Source of the DNA: Hylemonella gracilis ATCC 19624 | GTDB taxonomy: Bacteria > Pseudomonadota > Gammaproteobacteria > Burkholderiales > Burkholderiaceae_C | Length of the DNA: 64,000 nt | Assembly: GCF_000211835.1 (NCBI RefSeq) | Contig: NZ_AEGR01000080.1 | Coordinates: 1 to 64,000 of the forward strand | Direction: 5' to 3' | Part shown: positions 18,723 to 31,064 of the stretch, piece after piece | Numbering within the stretch: position 1 is the first letter of the stretch | How the letters are laid out: every line of letters begins with the position of its first letter | Program-made: the position numbers and the translations under genes | Notes under the pieces: model-generated | Database searches by the model: none | What the model was told of the DNA's origin: nothing | Seen by the model: only the letters and a program-made list of their open reading frames with translations

Positions 18723-19664
18723 ATGAGCTTCGCATTTCTCTCGCACACCTTGTTTCTGAAAGCGGCACCCGCTGACGCCAGCACCCCTTACGCGGTCGCG
18801 GGGATCGCCTGGGATGGCGCCGTCACCAATCGGCCTGGCGCGCGCTTCGGCCCGCGCGCCATACGAGAGGCCAGCCACATGCTGTGCGACGCGATTCACC
18901 CCCATTTCGATGTCACGCCGCTGGGCCAATTGGGGGACGCGGGGGACTTGCCCCTGCCGAACACCAGCCTGGACGCCATGCGCGCGGCGATGATGCCGCT
19001 GGTCGGCCCCCTGCTGCGCGCCCATCACATGTGCTGGCTGGGAGGCGATCATTCCATCACGCTGCCCCTGCTGCGCGCCTACCGCGAGTGGCTGGGCGAA
19101 CCGCTGGCCGTGATCCATTTCGACGCGCATTGCGACACTTGGCAAGACCATTTTGGGGAACCCAGCGGACATGGCACCTGGGTGTACGAGGCGATACAGG
19201 AGGGTTTGGTCATCCCCGAATGCTTCACGCAGATCGGCATCCGGTCTTCCGGGGAGCGTGCGGCGCGTGAATACGTGCGTGAGCAAGGGGGACTGATCTT
19301 CACGGGCAGGGATGTGCGAGGGCTGGAAAGCCCCAGCCAGTTGGCCCCCCTGCTGAACGCCATCCGGGAAAGGCAACAAAGGCACGGCAACCCTCCGCTG
19401 TACCTGACGCTGGACATCGACTGCCTGGACCCTGCCTATGCCCCAGGCACGGGCACACCCGAGCCCGGTGGCATGAGCAGCCGGCAGGTTCTGAGCATCC
19501 TGGAGGAACTGGCGGACCTGCCTTTTGTGGGGATGGACTGCGTGGAGGTATCTCCGCCCTACGACCACGCGGAGCTCAGCAGTCAAGCCGCCGCGAGTTT
19601 CGTCTGGACCTATCTCTGCGGCTGTATGGCCCTGCGCGGAGATGCAAAAAAACAACTCCCCTGA
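18723..19664 (+). CDS. speB: Agmatinase / ureohydrolase family protein
   Basis: 313 residues. The full binuclear manganese signature is present: GGDHS near residue 102, FDAHCDT near 133 and LDIDCLDPAYAPGTGTPEP near 235. Agmatinase hydrolyses agmatine to putrescine and urea; family members also act on guanidinobutyrate or other guanidino compounds, which cannot be excluded. Single gene between the azoR terminator and an AT-rich gap. The polyamine-type importer encoded at 3796-8225 gives a loose functional link. Confidence 0.85.
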   Translation: MSFAFLSHTLFLKAAPADASTPYAVAGIAWDGAVTNRPGARFGPRAIREASHMLCDAIHPHFDVTPLGQLGDAGDLPLPNTSLDAMRAAMMPLVGPLLRAHHMCWLGGDHSITLPLLRAYREWLGEPLAVIHFDAHCDTWQDHFGEPSGHGTWVYEAIQEGLVIPECFTQIGIRSSGERAAREYVREQGGLIFTGRDVRGLESPSQLAPLLNAIRERQQRHGNPPLYLTLDIDCLDPAYAPGTGTPEPGGMSSRQVLSILEELADLPFVGMDCVEVSPPYDHAELSSQAAASFVWTYLCGCMALRGDAKKQLP

Positions 19665-20168
19665 GGCTGTTGTCCGTCATCGCGCAAAGCGTTGACGTGG
19701 GGCACCAGCCCCTTGGGTGTTTCGCAGGTCAGCCATCTCGATGGGTCGCTCACTTGATAGGGGCTATCCGTAGGGGGTATTGAAACTTCGCTCCGCATTG
19801 GAGCGATGCGGGTTTCGATTCCATGGGTATCCGCTTTTTCCACCGGCTGATGAGGTGCGCGGACACTTTTTGACCGAACACTGAATCAGAAAAAGAGAAC
19901 TGAATCAGTTGCGAAAAAAATCTTCCATTAAGGCAAAAAACAGTTCGGCAATCCTGATGAATTCGGATGGCTGGGGGTTATTCACCCCCGTTGTTGCTAA
20001 AAAGGTCTCACGCCGCTACTCTATCGATAACAGATATACCAATCTGTTTTATAAACTGAATACTCAAAAAACTGGCACACAGTTTTCGCAGGTCGTTCGT
20101 TGGTGTCCGCCGCGTATCTCTCATCAGGTACGTGACTTCATTGCGCGCAGGGAAAGGAGCGTCACACC
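19665..20168. other. AT-rich intergenic region, possible acquired DNA
   Basis: This 504-base stretch holds no gene I can support. Composition shifts sharply: 20041-20100 has 22 G or C in 60 bases, against a clearly GC-rich surround. It contains two copies of ACTGAATCAG (19880 and 19899), each containing the palindrome CTGA-A-TCAG; a hairpin GGGGGT-TATTC-ACCCCC (19973-19989); and a strong ribosome site just before the next gene. A 150-codon frame from a TTG at 19909 overlaps the next gene and resembles nothing I know; it could be gene debris. Confidence 0.6.
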
Positions 20169-20846
20169 ATGGACAGAAGCGAAAAGAATGTCGAAGAGAA
20201 ACTGGAGCCTGGCAAGGTCTACCGCCGAGAAGACCTTGTTTGTGATCTGGTCTTCACCGATCACCGCATTCGCCAGCTCGTTGCACAAGGCTCTTTGGAA
20301 AAAATCACCCAAGGGCTCTACCACTACCGGGGCCCATCACCTCGAAACTACTCTCCACTGACCAGCAAGTCTCTGCTCGAAGGCTTTTTGGGAATGGGCG
20401 ATTTTCTGCTGCTACCATGGCAAGAGTATTTGTCGCTGGGTTTGAATCTGACGCCCAAGTTCGACATGCACTTGGTCTACAACCGCAAGCGGCACGGCAT
20501 TTTCCGTTTGGGAGAGGTGACCTTTGATGTCCGGCGGCGCTCACGCTATCCCACGCAGATCACGCCCGAGTTCCTGCTGGTGGATTTGCTGAACAACATG
20601 GACTTCTTTACCGAGGACACCAGCCGAATTCAACGCGACATCCGTGCACTGATCCATAAGTTCGATGGGCATGCCTTGTTGAAAATGGCCCAGGACTACG
20701 GCAAGGTATCCACCTACAAGTACATCAGCTCCTGGCTTACGGAAATGCAGACGATGTTGTCGGTCCGCTCGTTCAAGAGCGACGAGCTGAGCGCGGCGTT
20801 CTTCGGCAACTTCCACAAAAGCGCAGAACAGCCGACCCATGACTGA
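20169..20846 (+). CDS. AbiEi-like antitoxin / winged-helix regulator, no adjacent toxin
   Basis: 225 residues; AAAGGAG lies 9 bases before the ATG. The N-terminal part (about 14-55, KVYRREDLVCDL ... LEKITQGLYHY) matches the AbiEi-type winged helix of type IV toxin-antitoxin systems, whose hallmark is 'G.L.kv.rGlY'. The rest resembles the C-terminal AbiEi domain only in length and helical content. In AbiE systems the next gene encodes the nucleotidyltransferase toxin AbiEii; here a terminator-like hairpin and convergent glmM follow at once. Base composition is lower in GC than its neighbours, consistent with transfer. Assignment is by motif memory and needs a profile search. Confidence 0.5.
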   Translation: MDRSEKNVEEKLEPGKVYRREDLVCDLVFTDHRIRQLVAQGSLEKITQGLYHYRGPSPRNYSPLTSKSLLEGFLGMGDFLLLPWQEYLSLGLNLTPKFDMHLVYNRKRHGIFRLGEVTFDVRRRSRYPTQITPEFLLVDLLNNMDFFTEDTSRIQRDIRALIHKFDGHALLKMAQDYGKVSTYKYISSWLTEMQTMLSVRSFKSDELSAAFFGNFHKSAEQPTHD

Positions 20847-20874
20847 ATGCGCCGTGCGCACCGCCAGCTCGGGC

Positions 20875-20921
20875 AGGCCTCCCGGCCTCGTGGACCAAAC
20901 TACGCGGCCGGGAGGACGCCT
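20875..20921. terminator. Hairpin between the AbiEi-like gene and glmM (convergent)
   Basis: CCTCCCGGCC (20878-20887) pairs perfectly with GGCCGGGAGG (20906-20915) across an 18-base loop, with AGGC/GCCT extending the stem. There is no long T-run on either side, so it may be a weak bidirectional terminator. Confidence 0.5.
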
Positions 20922-20922
20922 G

Positions 20923-22284
20923 TTAAACCTGAAACGCCGCCGCAATACGTTCCGCGCATGAATGGGCTTGCGCGGCATCACGGGTTTCAACCATCACGCG
21001 CAGCAGCGGTTCGGTTCCGCTTGCGCGGATGAGCACGCGTCCTGAATCGCCCAGCTCAAGCTCCACCGACTTTTGAGCAGCCAACAAACCCGGGTGCGTT
21101 TTCCAAGCCGTCTTCCAATCTGGCATGCGATCCGAATCCATTCGGACGTTGATGAGTGTCTGGGGAAACAGCATCACATCAGACAACAACTCCGCCAATT
21201 GCTTGCCACGCGCACAAGCCTGCAGCACTTGGAGGGCACTGACCAAGCCGTCACCGGTGGTTTGTCTGTCGAGCGCCAGCAAATGCCCGGAGCCCTCCCC
21301 GCCCAGCAGCCAGCCACGCGCGAGCAACTCCTCCAGCACGTACCGGTCCCCCACTCGCGCGCGAACAAACTGCACGCCTCGCTTCTTGAGCGCAACTTCC
21401 ACCGCCATGTTCGTCATCAGCGTTCCCACAACGCCAGGCACTGGCTCACCGCGGCTCAGACGCTCGCTGACCATGAGGTAAAGCAGTTCATCGCCGTTGT
21501 AGAGGCGCCCTTGCGCATCGACCATCAGCAGGCGGTCGGCGTCCCCATCCAGGGCGACACCATAGTGTGCGCCTTGGGACTGCACGGCGGCGATCAGGGC
21601 TTGCGGATGCGTGGCCCCCACATCCTGGTTGATGTTCAGCCCATCGGGATTGCCACCGATGGTGATGACCTCGGCGCCCAACTCATGGAAGACCTTGGGC
21701 GCGACTTGGTAGGCAGCGCCGTTCGCCGCATCCACGACGATCTTGACACCCCTGAGCGTGAGATCACCCGAGAAAGTGCTTTTGCAGAACTCGATGTAGC
21801 GCCCCGCAGCGTCCTCCAAACGGCGCGCCCGCCCCAGACGGGAAGAATCAACCCATTGAGGCGGTTCTTCCAAAGTTGCTTCGACCTCGGCCTCCCATTC
21901 GTCGGGCAATTTCGAACCAGCGGCACTGAAGAACTTGATGCCATTGTCAGGGTAAGGATTGTGGCTGGCGCTGATGACCACGCCCAAGCTCGCGCGCTGC
22001 GCTCGCGTCAGATAAGCCACGCCCGGCGTGGGCAGGGGCCCTAGCAGAAGCACGTCCACGCCCGCAGAATTGAACCCTGACTCCAGCGCGCTTTCCAGCA
22101 TGTATCCAGAAATCCGGGTGTCTTTGCCGATCAGCACCACGGGGCGCGCCGCCGCTTCTGGCTCATGACGCTTGAGCACACGGCCCACAGCATGGGCCAA
22201 CCTTAAGACAAAATCTGGCGTGATGGGTTCTTGACCTACCGTTCCTCGAATGCCATCTGTGCCAAAGTATTTTCTGCTGCTCAT
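20923..22284 (-). CDS. glmM: Phosphoglucosamine mutase
   Basis: 453 residues (E. coli GlmM 445). Starts [17 protein letters not shown]. The phosphoserine loop is [15 protein letters not shown] near residue 104, the metal loop is DGDADR near 245, and the C-terminal phosphate-binding [12 protein letters not shown] is present. It converts glucosamine-6-phosphate to glucosamine-1-phosphate for UDP-GlcNAc, which feeds both peptidoglycan and the LpxA reaction encoded elsewhere in the window. Its ATG overlaps the folP stop (ATGA), so the pair is translationally coupled. Confidence 0.96.
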   Translation of the reverse strand: MSSRKYFGTDGIRGTVGQEPITPDFVLRLAHAVGRVLKRHEPEAAARPVVLIGKDTRISGYMLESALESGFNSAGVDVLLLGPLPTPGVAYLTRAQRASLGVVISASHNPYPDNGIKFFSAAGSKLPDEWEAEVEATLEEPPQWVDSSRLGRARRLEDAAGRYIEFCKSTFSGDLTLRGVKIVVDAANGAAYQVAPKVFHELGAEVITIGGNPDGLNINQDVGATHPQALIAAVQSQGAHYGVALDGDADRLLMVDAQGRLYNGDELLYLMVSERLSRGEPVPGVVGTLMTNMAVEVALKKRGVQFVRARVGDRYVLEELLARGWLLGGEGSGHLLALDRQTTGDGLVSALQVLQACARGKQLAELLSDVMLFPQTLINVRMDSDRMPDWKTAWKTHPGLLAAQKSVELELGDSGRVLIRASGTEPLLRVMVETRDAAQAHSCAERIAAAFQV

Positions 22285-23129
22285 TGATGTCCTTGTTTTT
22301 GTTGCGCTCGCATCGCATTCCAGACCCGCAAGGCCTGAACTGTTTCCCGCACATCGTGCACCCGCACGATGGAAGCACCGTGCTCCACGGCCAACAAGGC
22401 CGCCGCGACACTGGGGACCACACGCTCCGCAGCAACCTCCACACCGGTCACTGAACCCAGCGACGACTTGCGTGACCAGCCCGCCAGCCAAGGATAGCCC
22501 AGCTCAAGCAGTTCACCTTGTCGTGCCAGAAGCGCGAAGTTCTGTTCCACCGTTTTGCCAAAGCCGATGCCCGAATCCAGGACGATGCGGTCCATCGCCA
22601 CGCCACGCGCGCGCAGGTCACGCGCCGCCTCGTCAAGGAAAAATCGCACCTGCGGCACGACATCCCCAGACATCGGCGCAGCCTGCATGGTCTGAGGATC
22701 GCGGTGCATGTGCATCAGGCAGACACCACAGGATGGATGCCGGGCCACCAGATCGGCAGCGCCATCACGGCGCAAGGCCCAGATGTCGTTGAGGATGTCC
22801 ACTCCGAGATCGAGAGCCACCCTCATCACCTCAGGCTTGTAGGTGTCGATCGACACGGGCGCGCCCAAAGACAGCGCCTCGCGCAGCACGGGCAGCACGC
22901 GCGCGAGTTCATCTTCCAAGGGAACAGGGGGGCTGCCCGGCCGGGTTGACTCGCCACCGATGTCTAGGATGTGAGCCCCGTCCTTCAGCAAGCGCTCGCA
23001 GTGCAGGAGCGCCGCATGCGCATTGGCGTGACGGCCGCCATCCGAAAAGGAATCGGGCGTGACATTGACGATGCCCATGATCCGCGGGCGTGACAAGTCG
23101 ATGCGAAAACGGGAGGTCTGCCAGAACAT
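22281..23129 (-). CDS. folP: Dihydropteroate synthase
   Basis: 282 residues. Pterin- and sulfonamide-binding motifs: [16 protein letters not shown] at the N-terminus, [11 protein letters not shown] near 65 and the C-terminal [11 protein letters not shown]. It condenses the dihydropterin diphosphate with p-aminobenzoate in folate synthesis. The start at 23129 (MFWQTSRF) has no clear ribosome site; a TTG five codons upstream is possible. A terminator-like hairpin ends about 12 bases upstream of the start, so folP either needs readthrough from ftsH or its own promoter. Confidence 0.95.
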   Translation of the reverse strand: MFWQTSRFRIDLSRPRIMGIVNVTPDSFSDGGRHANAHAALLHCERLLKDGAHILDIGGESTRPGSPPVPLEDELARVLPVLREALSLGAPVSIDTYKPEVMRVALDLGVDILNDIWALRRDGAADLVARHPSCGVCLMHMHRDPQTMQAAPMSGDVVPQVRFFLDEAARDLRARGVAMDRIVLDSGIGFGKTVEQNFALLARQGELLELGYPWLAGWSRKSSLGSVTGVEVAAERVVPSVAAALLAVEHGASIVRVHDVRETVQALRVWNAMRAQQKQGHQ

Positions 23130-23140
23130 GAATGGGGAAA

Positions 23141-23177
23141 ACAAAAACGGGGCGAGAACCCAAGTTCTCTACCCCGT
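23141..23177 (-). terminator. Intrinsic terminator after ftsH, just upstream of folP
   Basis: On the minus strand the stem is ACGGGG-TA-GAGAAC / GTTCTC-G-CCCCGT with loop TTGG, followed by TTTTTGTTTT. The T-run reaches within about 8 bases of the folP start. Confidence 0.8.
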
Positions 23178-23255
23178 CGGCAATTATCACTTCTAGATGG
23201 GGCGTCTATCCCCGCCTTCGCATCGGTTGGGGTAGTCCCACACCGACCGGATGTC

Positions 23256-25175
23256 TTACGCCGTCGTGGGCGTGGGTTGCTGGCCGACCGCGGCGCTACC
23301 GCCTGCATCACCACCGCCATCCGACTTGGGCGCGCGCGGCGTCCAGTCCTTCGGCGGACGGGGCTCCTTGCCAGCCATGATGTCGTCCAACTGCTCGGAG
23401 TCGATGGTTTCCCAATCCAGCAGAGCCTTGGCCATCGCATGCATCTTGTCGCTGTTGTCCTCGATCAGCTTACGCGCCAGTTTGTACTGCTCGTCGATGA
23501 TGCGACGCACCTCGGCATCGACCTTCTGCATGGTCTGTTCGCTGATGTTGGTGGTTTTGGTGACCGAACGCCCCAGGAAAACTTCACCTTCATTCTCAGC
23601 GTAGACCATGGGGCCAAGGGCATCGCTCATGCCGTAGCGCATCACCATGTCACGAGCCAAATGGGTAGCACGCTCAAAGTCATTGCTCGCGCCCGTGGTC
23701 ATCTGGTTCATGAAGACCTCTTCGGCGATGCGCCCACCAAACAGCATACTGATCTGGTTCAGCATGTATTCACGGTCGTAGCTGTAGCGATCCTGCGCCG
23801 GCAGGCTCATGGTGACACCCAGCGCGCGGCCGCGCGGAATGATGGTGACCTTGTGCACAGGGTCGCACTTGGGAAGCAATTTCCCAATCAGCGCATGGCC
23901 GCTTTCGTGGTAGGCCGTGTTGCGGCGCTCCTCTTCGGGCATGACCATGCTCTTGCGCTCCGGGCCCATAAGGATCTTGTCCTTGGCCTTCTCGAAGTCC
24001 TGCATTTCCACGTTGCGCGCATTCCGACGTGCAGCCATCAGCGCGGCTTCGTTACAAAGGTTGGCCAGATCGGCTCCGCTCATGCCCGGGGTACCACGGG
24101 CGATGATGGCCGGCGCCACGTCCTGGCTGATCGGGATCTTGCGCATGTGAACGTTCAGGATCTGCTCGCGTCCGCGGATGTCAGGCAGGGTCACATACAC
24201 CTGACGGTCAAAACGGCCAGGACGCAGCAAAGCCGAGTCCAAGATGTCCGGACGGTTCGTCGCGGCGACCACGATCACACCCAGATTGGTCTCGAAGCCG
24301 TCCATCTCGACCAGCATCTGGTTCAGCGTCTGTTCGCGCTCATCGTTGCCACCACCCAGGCCCGCACCGCGCTGACGCCCCACGGCGTCAATTTCATCGA
24401 TGAAGATGATGCAAGGCGCGTTCTTCTTGGCGTTCTCGAACATGTCGCGCACGCGGGCTGCGCCCACGCCCACGAACATTTCGACGAAATCGGAGCCCGA
24501 GATGCTGAAGAACGGCACCTTGGCCTCGCCCGCGATACCCTTGGCCAGCAACGTCTTGCCCGTGCCCGGAGGGCCGACCAGCAAGAGGCCACGCGGGATG
24601 CGCCCGCCCAGCTTCTGGAACTTCTGTGGGTCCTTCAGGAAGTCCACCACCTCGGTCACTTCTTCCTTGGCTTCGTCGCACCCGGCCACGTCAGCGAAGG
24701 TGACCTGGTTGTTGCTTTCGTCCAGCATGCGCGCCTTGCTTTTGCCGAAGCTGAACGCGCCACCCTTGCCCCCGCCCTGCATCTGCCGCATGAAGTAGAT
24801 CCATACGCCGATCAGCAGAAGCATGGGGCCCCAGCTCACCAGCAGGGTCATGAGCAAGGACCCCTCTTCGCGAGGCTTGACGTCGAACTTGACGTCGTTG
24901 TTGATCAGGTCACCGATCAGGCCGCGGTCGAGGTAGGTCGCCGTGGTGCGAACCTTGCGGTCATCGGTCGTGGTCGCAAGGATTTCAGTCCCACTGGGAC
25001 CTTCTTGAATGATGGCGCTCTTGATGCGGTTGGCGCGCACCTCCTCCAGAAAATCGGAGTAGCCCATCGACGCCGCTGCGCCGGAGCCGCGAGAGTCAAA
25101 CTGCTTGAACACGGTGAAAAGCACCAGTGCCACCACCAGCCAGACGGCAAGTTTGGAAAACCATTGATTGTTCAA
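23256..25175 (-). CDS. ftsH: ATP-dependent zinc metalloprotease FtsH
   Basis: 639 residues. Membrane-anchored: helix 1 at about 7-24, helix 2 at about 108-125 with a periplasmic domain between. AAA Walker A is GPPGTGKT near 200, followed by [15 protein letters not shown] and a protease domain with HESGH near 422. It degrades misfolded membrane proteins and short-lived regulators, including LpxC in other bacteria, which would tie it to lipid A control. The start codon is TTG (MNNQWFSK) with AGGAG 7 bases upstream. Follows rlmE on the same strand with 176 bases between, which hold a candidate heat-shock promoter. Confidence 0.96.
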   Translation of the reverse strand: MNNQWFSKLAVWLVVALVLFTVFKQFDSRGSGAAASMGYSDFLEEVRANRIKSAIIQEGPSGTEILATTTDDRKVRTTATYLDRGLIGDLINNDVKFDVKPREEGSLLMTLLVSWGPMLLLIGVWIYFMRQMQGGGKGGAFSFGKSKARMLDESNNQVTFADVAGCDEAKEEVTEVVDFLKDPQKFQKLGGRIPRGLLLVGPPGTGKTLLAKGIAGEAKVPFFSISGSDFVEMFVGVGAARVRDMFENAKKNAPCIIFIDEIDAVGRQRGAGLGGGNDEREQTLNQMLVEMDGFETNLGVIVVAATNRPDILDSALLRPGRFDRQVYVTLPDIRGREQILNVHMRKIPISQDVAPAIIARGTPGMSGADLANLCNEAALMAARRNARNVEMQDFEKAKDKILMGPERKSMVMPEEERRNTAYHESGHALIGKLLPKCDPVHKVTIIPRGRALGVTMSLPAQDRYSYDREYMLNQISMLFGGRIAEEVFMNQMTTGASNDFERATHLARDMVMRYGMSDALGPMVYAENEGEVFLGRSVTKTTNISEQTMQKVDAEVRRIIDEQYKLARKLIEDNSDKMHAMAKALLDWETIDSEQLDDIMAGKEPRPPKDWTPRAPKSDGGGDAGGSAAVGQQPTPTTA

Positions 25176-25210
25176 GTGTGACTCCTGAGAGAGATATCCT
25201 GCGCGGACTT

Positions 25211-25238
25211 AGTTTGGATTCATTTTAGGGCTTTCAAG
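25211..25238 (-). promoter_or_regulatory. Candidate sigma-32 (heat-shock) promoter of ftsH
   Basis: CTTGAAA (25238-25232) is an exact sigma-32 -35 element; 13 bases further is TCCAAACT, a partial match to the CCCCATnT -10. It lies about 36 bases before the TTG start of ftsH, a known heat-shock gene in other proteobacteria. Confidence 0.4.
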
Positions 25239-25351
25239 CCGCCGCCCGATAGTCTGTGCCTGTGACGGCCATTGACAACGCAGGGGCTTCATTTGCCGTT
25301 TTTTGCGCGCTGACGCACCACACAAGGGGGTTAGCGGTGCTTCAGGGCAGT

Positions 25352-26011
25352 TCAATGCGATTTCAGACCCGAACCAATCAAAAAAGTCTCGGATGACCGG
25401 TCACGAGAGGCCTTGGGTTTCAGGGGCTTCACGGTTTTGAAGTTGTTTTTAAACAAAGCCAGCAGTTCGTTGTAGCCGCTGCCATGAAACACCTTGGCCA
25501 CGAGCGTGCCCGAGGGCTTGAGATGCGCATTACAGAAGTCGATGGCCAGGGCAACCAGCTCCTCCACACGAGCGGTATCGACTGACGCCACACCCGACAG
25601 GTTCGGCGCCATGTCGGAAACCACCAGGTCCACAGGTCGCCCCTGCAGCAGTGCCTCCAATTGCGCCAAGACTGCGGCCTCCCGGAAATCCCCCTGGATG
25701 TACTGAACGCCCTCGATCGGCTCCATGGGCAAGAGATCGAGTCCGATCACGCTGCCATTGAGCTCCCCCACCGCTGCGCCCTGGGGCGCTAGACGCCGGC
25801 GCAGGTACTGGCTCCAGGCGCCAGGCGCGCACCCCAGATCAACGATGACCTGTCCGGGCTTGACCAGCCGCAAGGTTTCGTCGATTTCCTTGAGCTTGTA
25901 AGCCGCGCGTGCGCGGTAACCCTCCTTCTGCGCGAGCTTGACGTAGGGGTCGTTCACATGGTCGTTGAGCCACGCCTTGTTGACCTTTTTGCTCTTGGTC
26001 TGTATTTTCAT
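25352..26011 (-). CDS. rlmE: 23S rRNA (uridine-2552-2'-O)-methyltransferase
   Basis: 219 residues (E. coli 209). Rossmann-like SAM-binding motif [16 protein letters not shown] near residue 55 and [10 protein letters not shown] near 130; the K-D-K-E catalytic tetrad positions are consistent with LVAKVFHG. It methylates U2552 of 23S rRNA in the assembled 50S subunit. Upstream of ftsH in the usual proteobacterial order and divergent from yhbY, with only 20 bases between start codons. Confidence 0.94.
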   Translation of the reverse strand: MKIQTKSKKVNKAWLNDHVNDPYVKLAQKEGYRARAAYKLKEIDETLRLVKPGQVIVDLGCAPGAWSQYLRRRLAPQGAAVGELNGSVIGLDLLPMEPIEGVQYIQGDFREAAVLAQLEALLQGRPVDLVVSDMAPNLSGVASVDTARVEELVALAIDFCNAHLKPSGTLVAKVFHGSGYNELLALFKNNFKTVKPLKPKASRDRSSETFLIGSGLKSH

Positions 26012-26031
26012 ATCCAGGGGATAATAGCCCC

Positions 26032-26508
26032 ATGTCAGCCATTCAACTCACCGTCGCGCAGCGCAAAGAACATCGGGCCGAAGCCCACCACCTGGACCCT
26101 GTGGTCATGATCGGTGGGGACGGACTGACGCCCGCCGTCAAAAAAGAAGTCGATGCCGCGCTGAAGGCCCATGGTCTCATCAAGGTCAGGGTCTTTTCAG
26201 ATGAACGTGTTGAGCGCGAAACCATACTGACTACTCTGGCGGATGAACTGAATGCCGCGCCAATCCAGCATATTGGCAAATTGCTGGTGCTATGGCGCCC
26301 CATCCCCGAGAAGGAACGGACCATTGACGAAGACCGTAGGCCTGGCCCTCGCGACGTCAAGGTGCTGAAGTTCAGCAAAAAGGGAGGGCAACGTCCCGAA
26401 GTGAAAGTGCTGCGGGTGCTAGGCAACCAACGCCTGACCCCCGGCGGCAAGGTGAAGCGGGCCAAGAAGCCCCGCCCCACCAGCGTTAAGAAGCGCAGCC
26501 AAGCCTAA
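26032..26508 (+). CDS. yhbY: YhbY family ribosome-assembly RNA-binding protein with basic tail
   Basis: 158 residues. The CRM domain (about 1-95) contains the conserved loop [10 protein letters not shown] and LLVLWRP. E. coli YhbY is about 97 residues; here 60 further residues follow, rich in Lys, Arg and Pro ([11 protein letters not shown] ... [12 protein letters not shown]). It associates with pre-50S particles in other bacteria. The tail may add RNA affinity; that is inference. Divergent from rlmE, another 50S factor. Confidence 0.9.
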   Translation: MSAIQLTVAQRKEHRAEAHHLDPVVMIGGDGLTPAVKKEVDAALKAHGLIKVRVFSDERVERETILTTLADELNAAPIQHIGKLLVLWRPIPEKERTIDEDRRPGPRDVKVLKFSKKGGQRPEVKVLRVLGNQRLTPGGKVKRAKKPRPTSVKKRSQA

Positions 26509-26571
26509 AAGCTAGCGATTGAGCAAGCCCGGCGCCCCTCGCTGTGAGGGCACCGTGCATAGTCAGCCTAC

Positions 26572-27015
26572 TCAGTCGTGACGAGCCGGCGCTGGTCGGC
26601 TCAGACGCCAGAACGTCCAGCCGGCACAAAGCCATTGAAGTAAATAGAAGGCGCTGCCCAGGCGATGCCAGACGGCCAGATTCTCCCGGGCGACGATACG
26701 CGGAGCCACCACGAGTTCGACAAGCAGCGCGAGAAGCAAGCCCGCCAGGATCGGCTGACGAGCCGACACCAGCGCCGACTTTGACGGCGACAAGCTGTCT
26801 TGCCCCCGAGCCCGTGACCCCATGAGCAGCAGGAGCGTACAGGCCACCGTGACCCAAGTTTGGGCCGTGAACAGATGCGCAGCCATACGTCCCGCCATCG
26901 CGGGTGTGTCCAGATGAACGAACAGCAGAGGAACCACCAGAAAGCCTATGGTGGTGAGACTGCCCCACCACAGAGCAGCTACCCAGGCGGGAAGGGATGA
27001 CAGAAAGCGTTGCAT
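26572..27015 (-). CDS. DUF4149 family membrane protein
   Basis: 147 residues with four predicted transmembrane helices (about 9-32, 45-66, 85-103, 122-140). It resembles the DUF4149 family commonly found between greA and yhbY in Burkholderiales; function unknown. It starts 28 bases after the greA stop, so it is probably the last gene of the carB-greA unit. Its end converges with yhbY. Confidence 0.75.
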   Translation of the reverse strand: MQRFLSSLPAWVAALWWGSLTTIGFLVVPLLFVHLDTPAMAGRMAAHLFTAQTWVTVACTLLLLMGSRARGQDSLSPSKSALVSARQPILAGLLLALLVELVVAPRIVARENLAVWHRLGSAFYLLQWLCAGWTFWRLSRPAPARHD

Positions 27016-27043
27016 ACGTGTCGAATCTGGACGGACGAGTGAC

Positions 27044-27520
27044 TCAGCGGTAGGAAACGGCCACGATCTCGTAGCGCTTCACGCCACCAGGGGCCTGGAC
27101 TTCCGCCGTGTCGCCCTCCTCCTTACCGATCAACGCGCGCGCGATCGGGCTGCTGACGTTGATCAGGCCTTGCTTGAGGTCCGCCTCGTCCTCTCCAACG
27201 ATCTGGTAGGTCACGCTATCGCCAGTGGCTTCGTCCTCTAGCTCCACGGTGGCGCCGAAAACCACCTTGCCGCCGGCATCCAGGCCAGCGGGGTCAATGA
27301 CCTGAGCGGCGGAGAGCTTGCCCTCGATCTCCTGGATGCGGCCCTCAATGAACCCTTGTCTGTCCTTGGCCGCGTCGTACTCGGCGTTTTCGCTCAGATC
27401 GCCTTGGGCACGGGCCTCTGCAATGGCATTGATGACGGCGGGGCGATCGACGGTCTTCAGGCGGTGCAATTCGGTCTTGAGCTTTTCCGCGCCGCGCAGG
27501 GTGATCGGAATGGTGGCCAC
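27044..27520 (-). CDS. greA: Transcript cleavage factor GreA
   Basis: 158 residues from the GTG at 27520, the same length as E. coli GreA, with ACGGAG 6-7 bases upstream; an ATG six codons further up lacks a comparable site. The N-terminal coiled coil carries the acidic tip region ([16 protein letters not shown] near 40-55) and the C-terminal FKBP-like domain follows. It rescues backtracked RNA polymerase by stimulating transcript cleavage. A terminator-like hairpin stands just upstream. Confidence 0.95.
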   Translation of the reverse strand: MATIPITLRGAEKLKTELHRLKTVDRPAVINAIAEARAQGDLSENAEYDAAKDRQGFIEGRIQEIEGKLSAAQVIDPAGLDAGGKVVFGATVELEDEATGDSVTYQIVGEDEADLKQGLINVSSPIARALIGKEEGDTAEVQAPGGVKRYEIVAVSYR

Positions 27521-27535
27521 GTCGTACTCCGTTTT

Positions 27536-27578
27536 CATCAAGAAAAAAGCAAACCGCCGGGCGTTGCCGCTCGGCGGT
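27536..27578 (-). terminator. Terminator-like hairpin in the greA leader
   Basis: On the minus strand the 11-base stem ACCGCCGAGCG / CGCCCGGCGGT (one G-T pair) has a small loop and is followed by TTTGCTTTTTTC. The T-run ends about 10 bases before the greA ribosome site and about 205 bases after the carB stop. Confidence 0.75.
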
Positions 27579-27783
27579 CTCGAGCCAGAATTATGCCGCG
27601 AATGGCAAGCGACACACAACCCGAAACGACTGAAGCTGTGTGCCACCAAGGCCCTCCATCTCAGCCGCTATCGAACGCCGTGGCGGCCAGCGGCACGACG
27701 GCAGAACAGACCAAGCAGCGCGGCATGCCACACCCACTGGCTGCAGGTCGTGCTACCTGCAGCAGCCCACAGCACACATGTGA

Positions 27784-31050
<3,267 letters not shown>

Positions 31051-31064
31051 GGCTTACTTGGAAT

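Noticed and set aside
19806-19840. tRNA 3'-end-like string (GGGTTTCGATTCCATGGGTATCCGC) suggesting an attachment site
   Set aside because: No pairing acceptor or D-arm nearby and no integrase; a chance resemblance to a T-arm is more likely.
19909-20361. Possible 150-residue protein from a TTG in the AT-rich region
   Set aside because: No ribosome site, overlaps the AbiEi-like gene in another frame for half its length and resembles no known family; kept only as a note in the intergenic entry.
23277-25181. Long plus-strand frame opposite ftsH
   Set aside because: Covers ftsH almost exactly; composition is that of a reverse-complement shadow of conserved codons.
26525-26552. Terminator for yhbY at CCCTC-GCTGT-GAGGG
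   Set aside because: Only five paired bases and no T-run.
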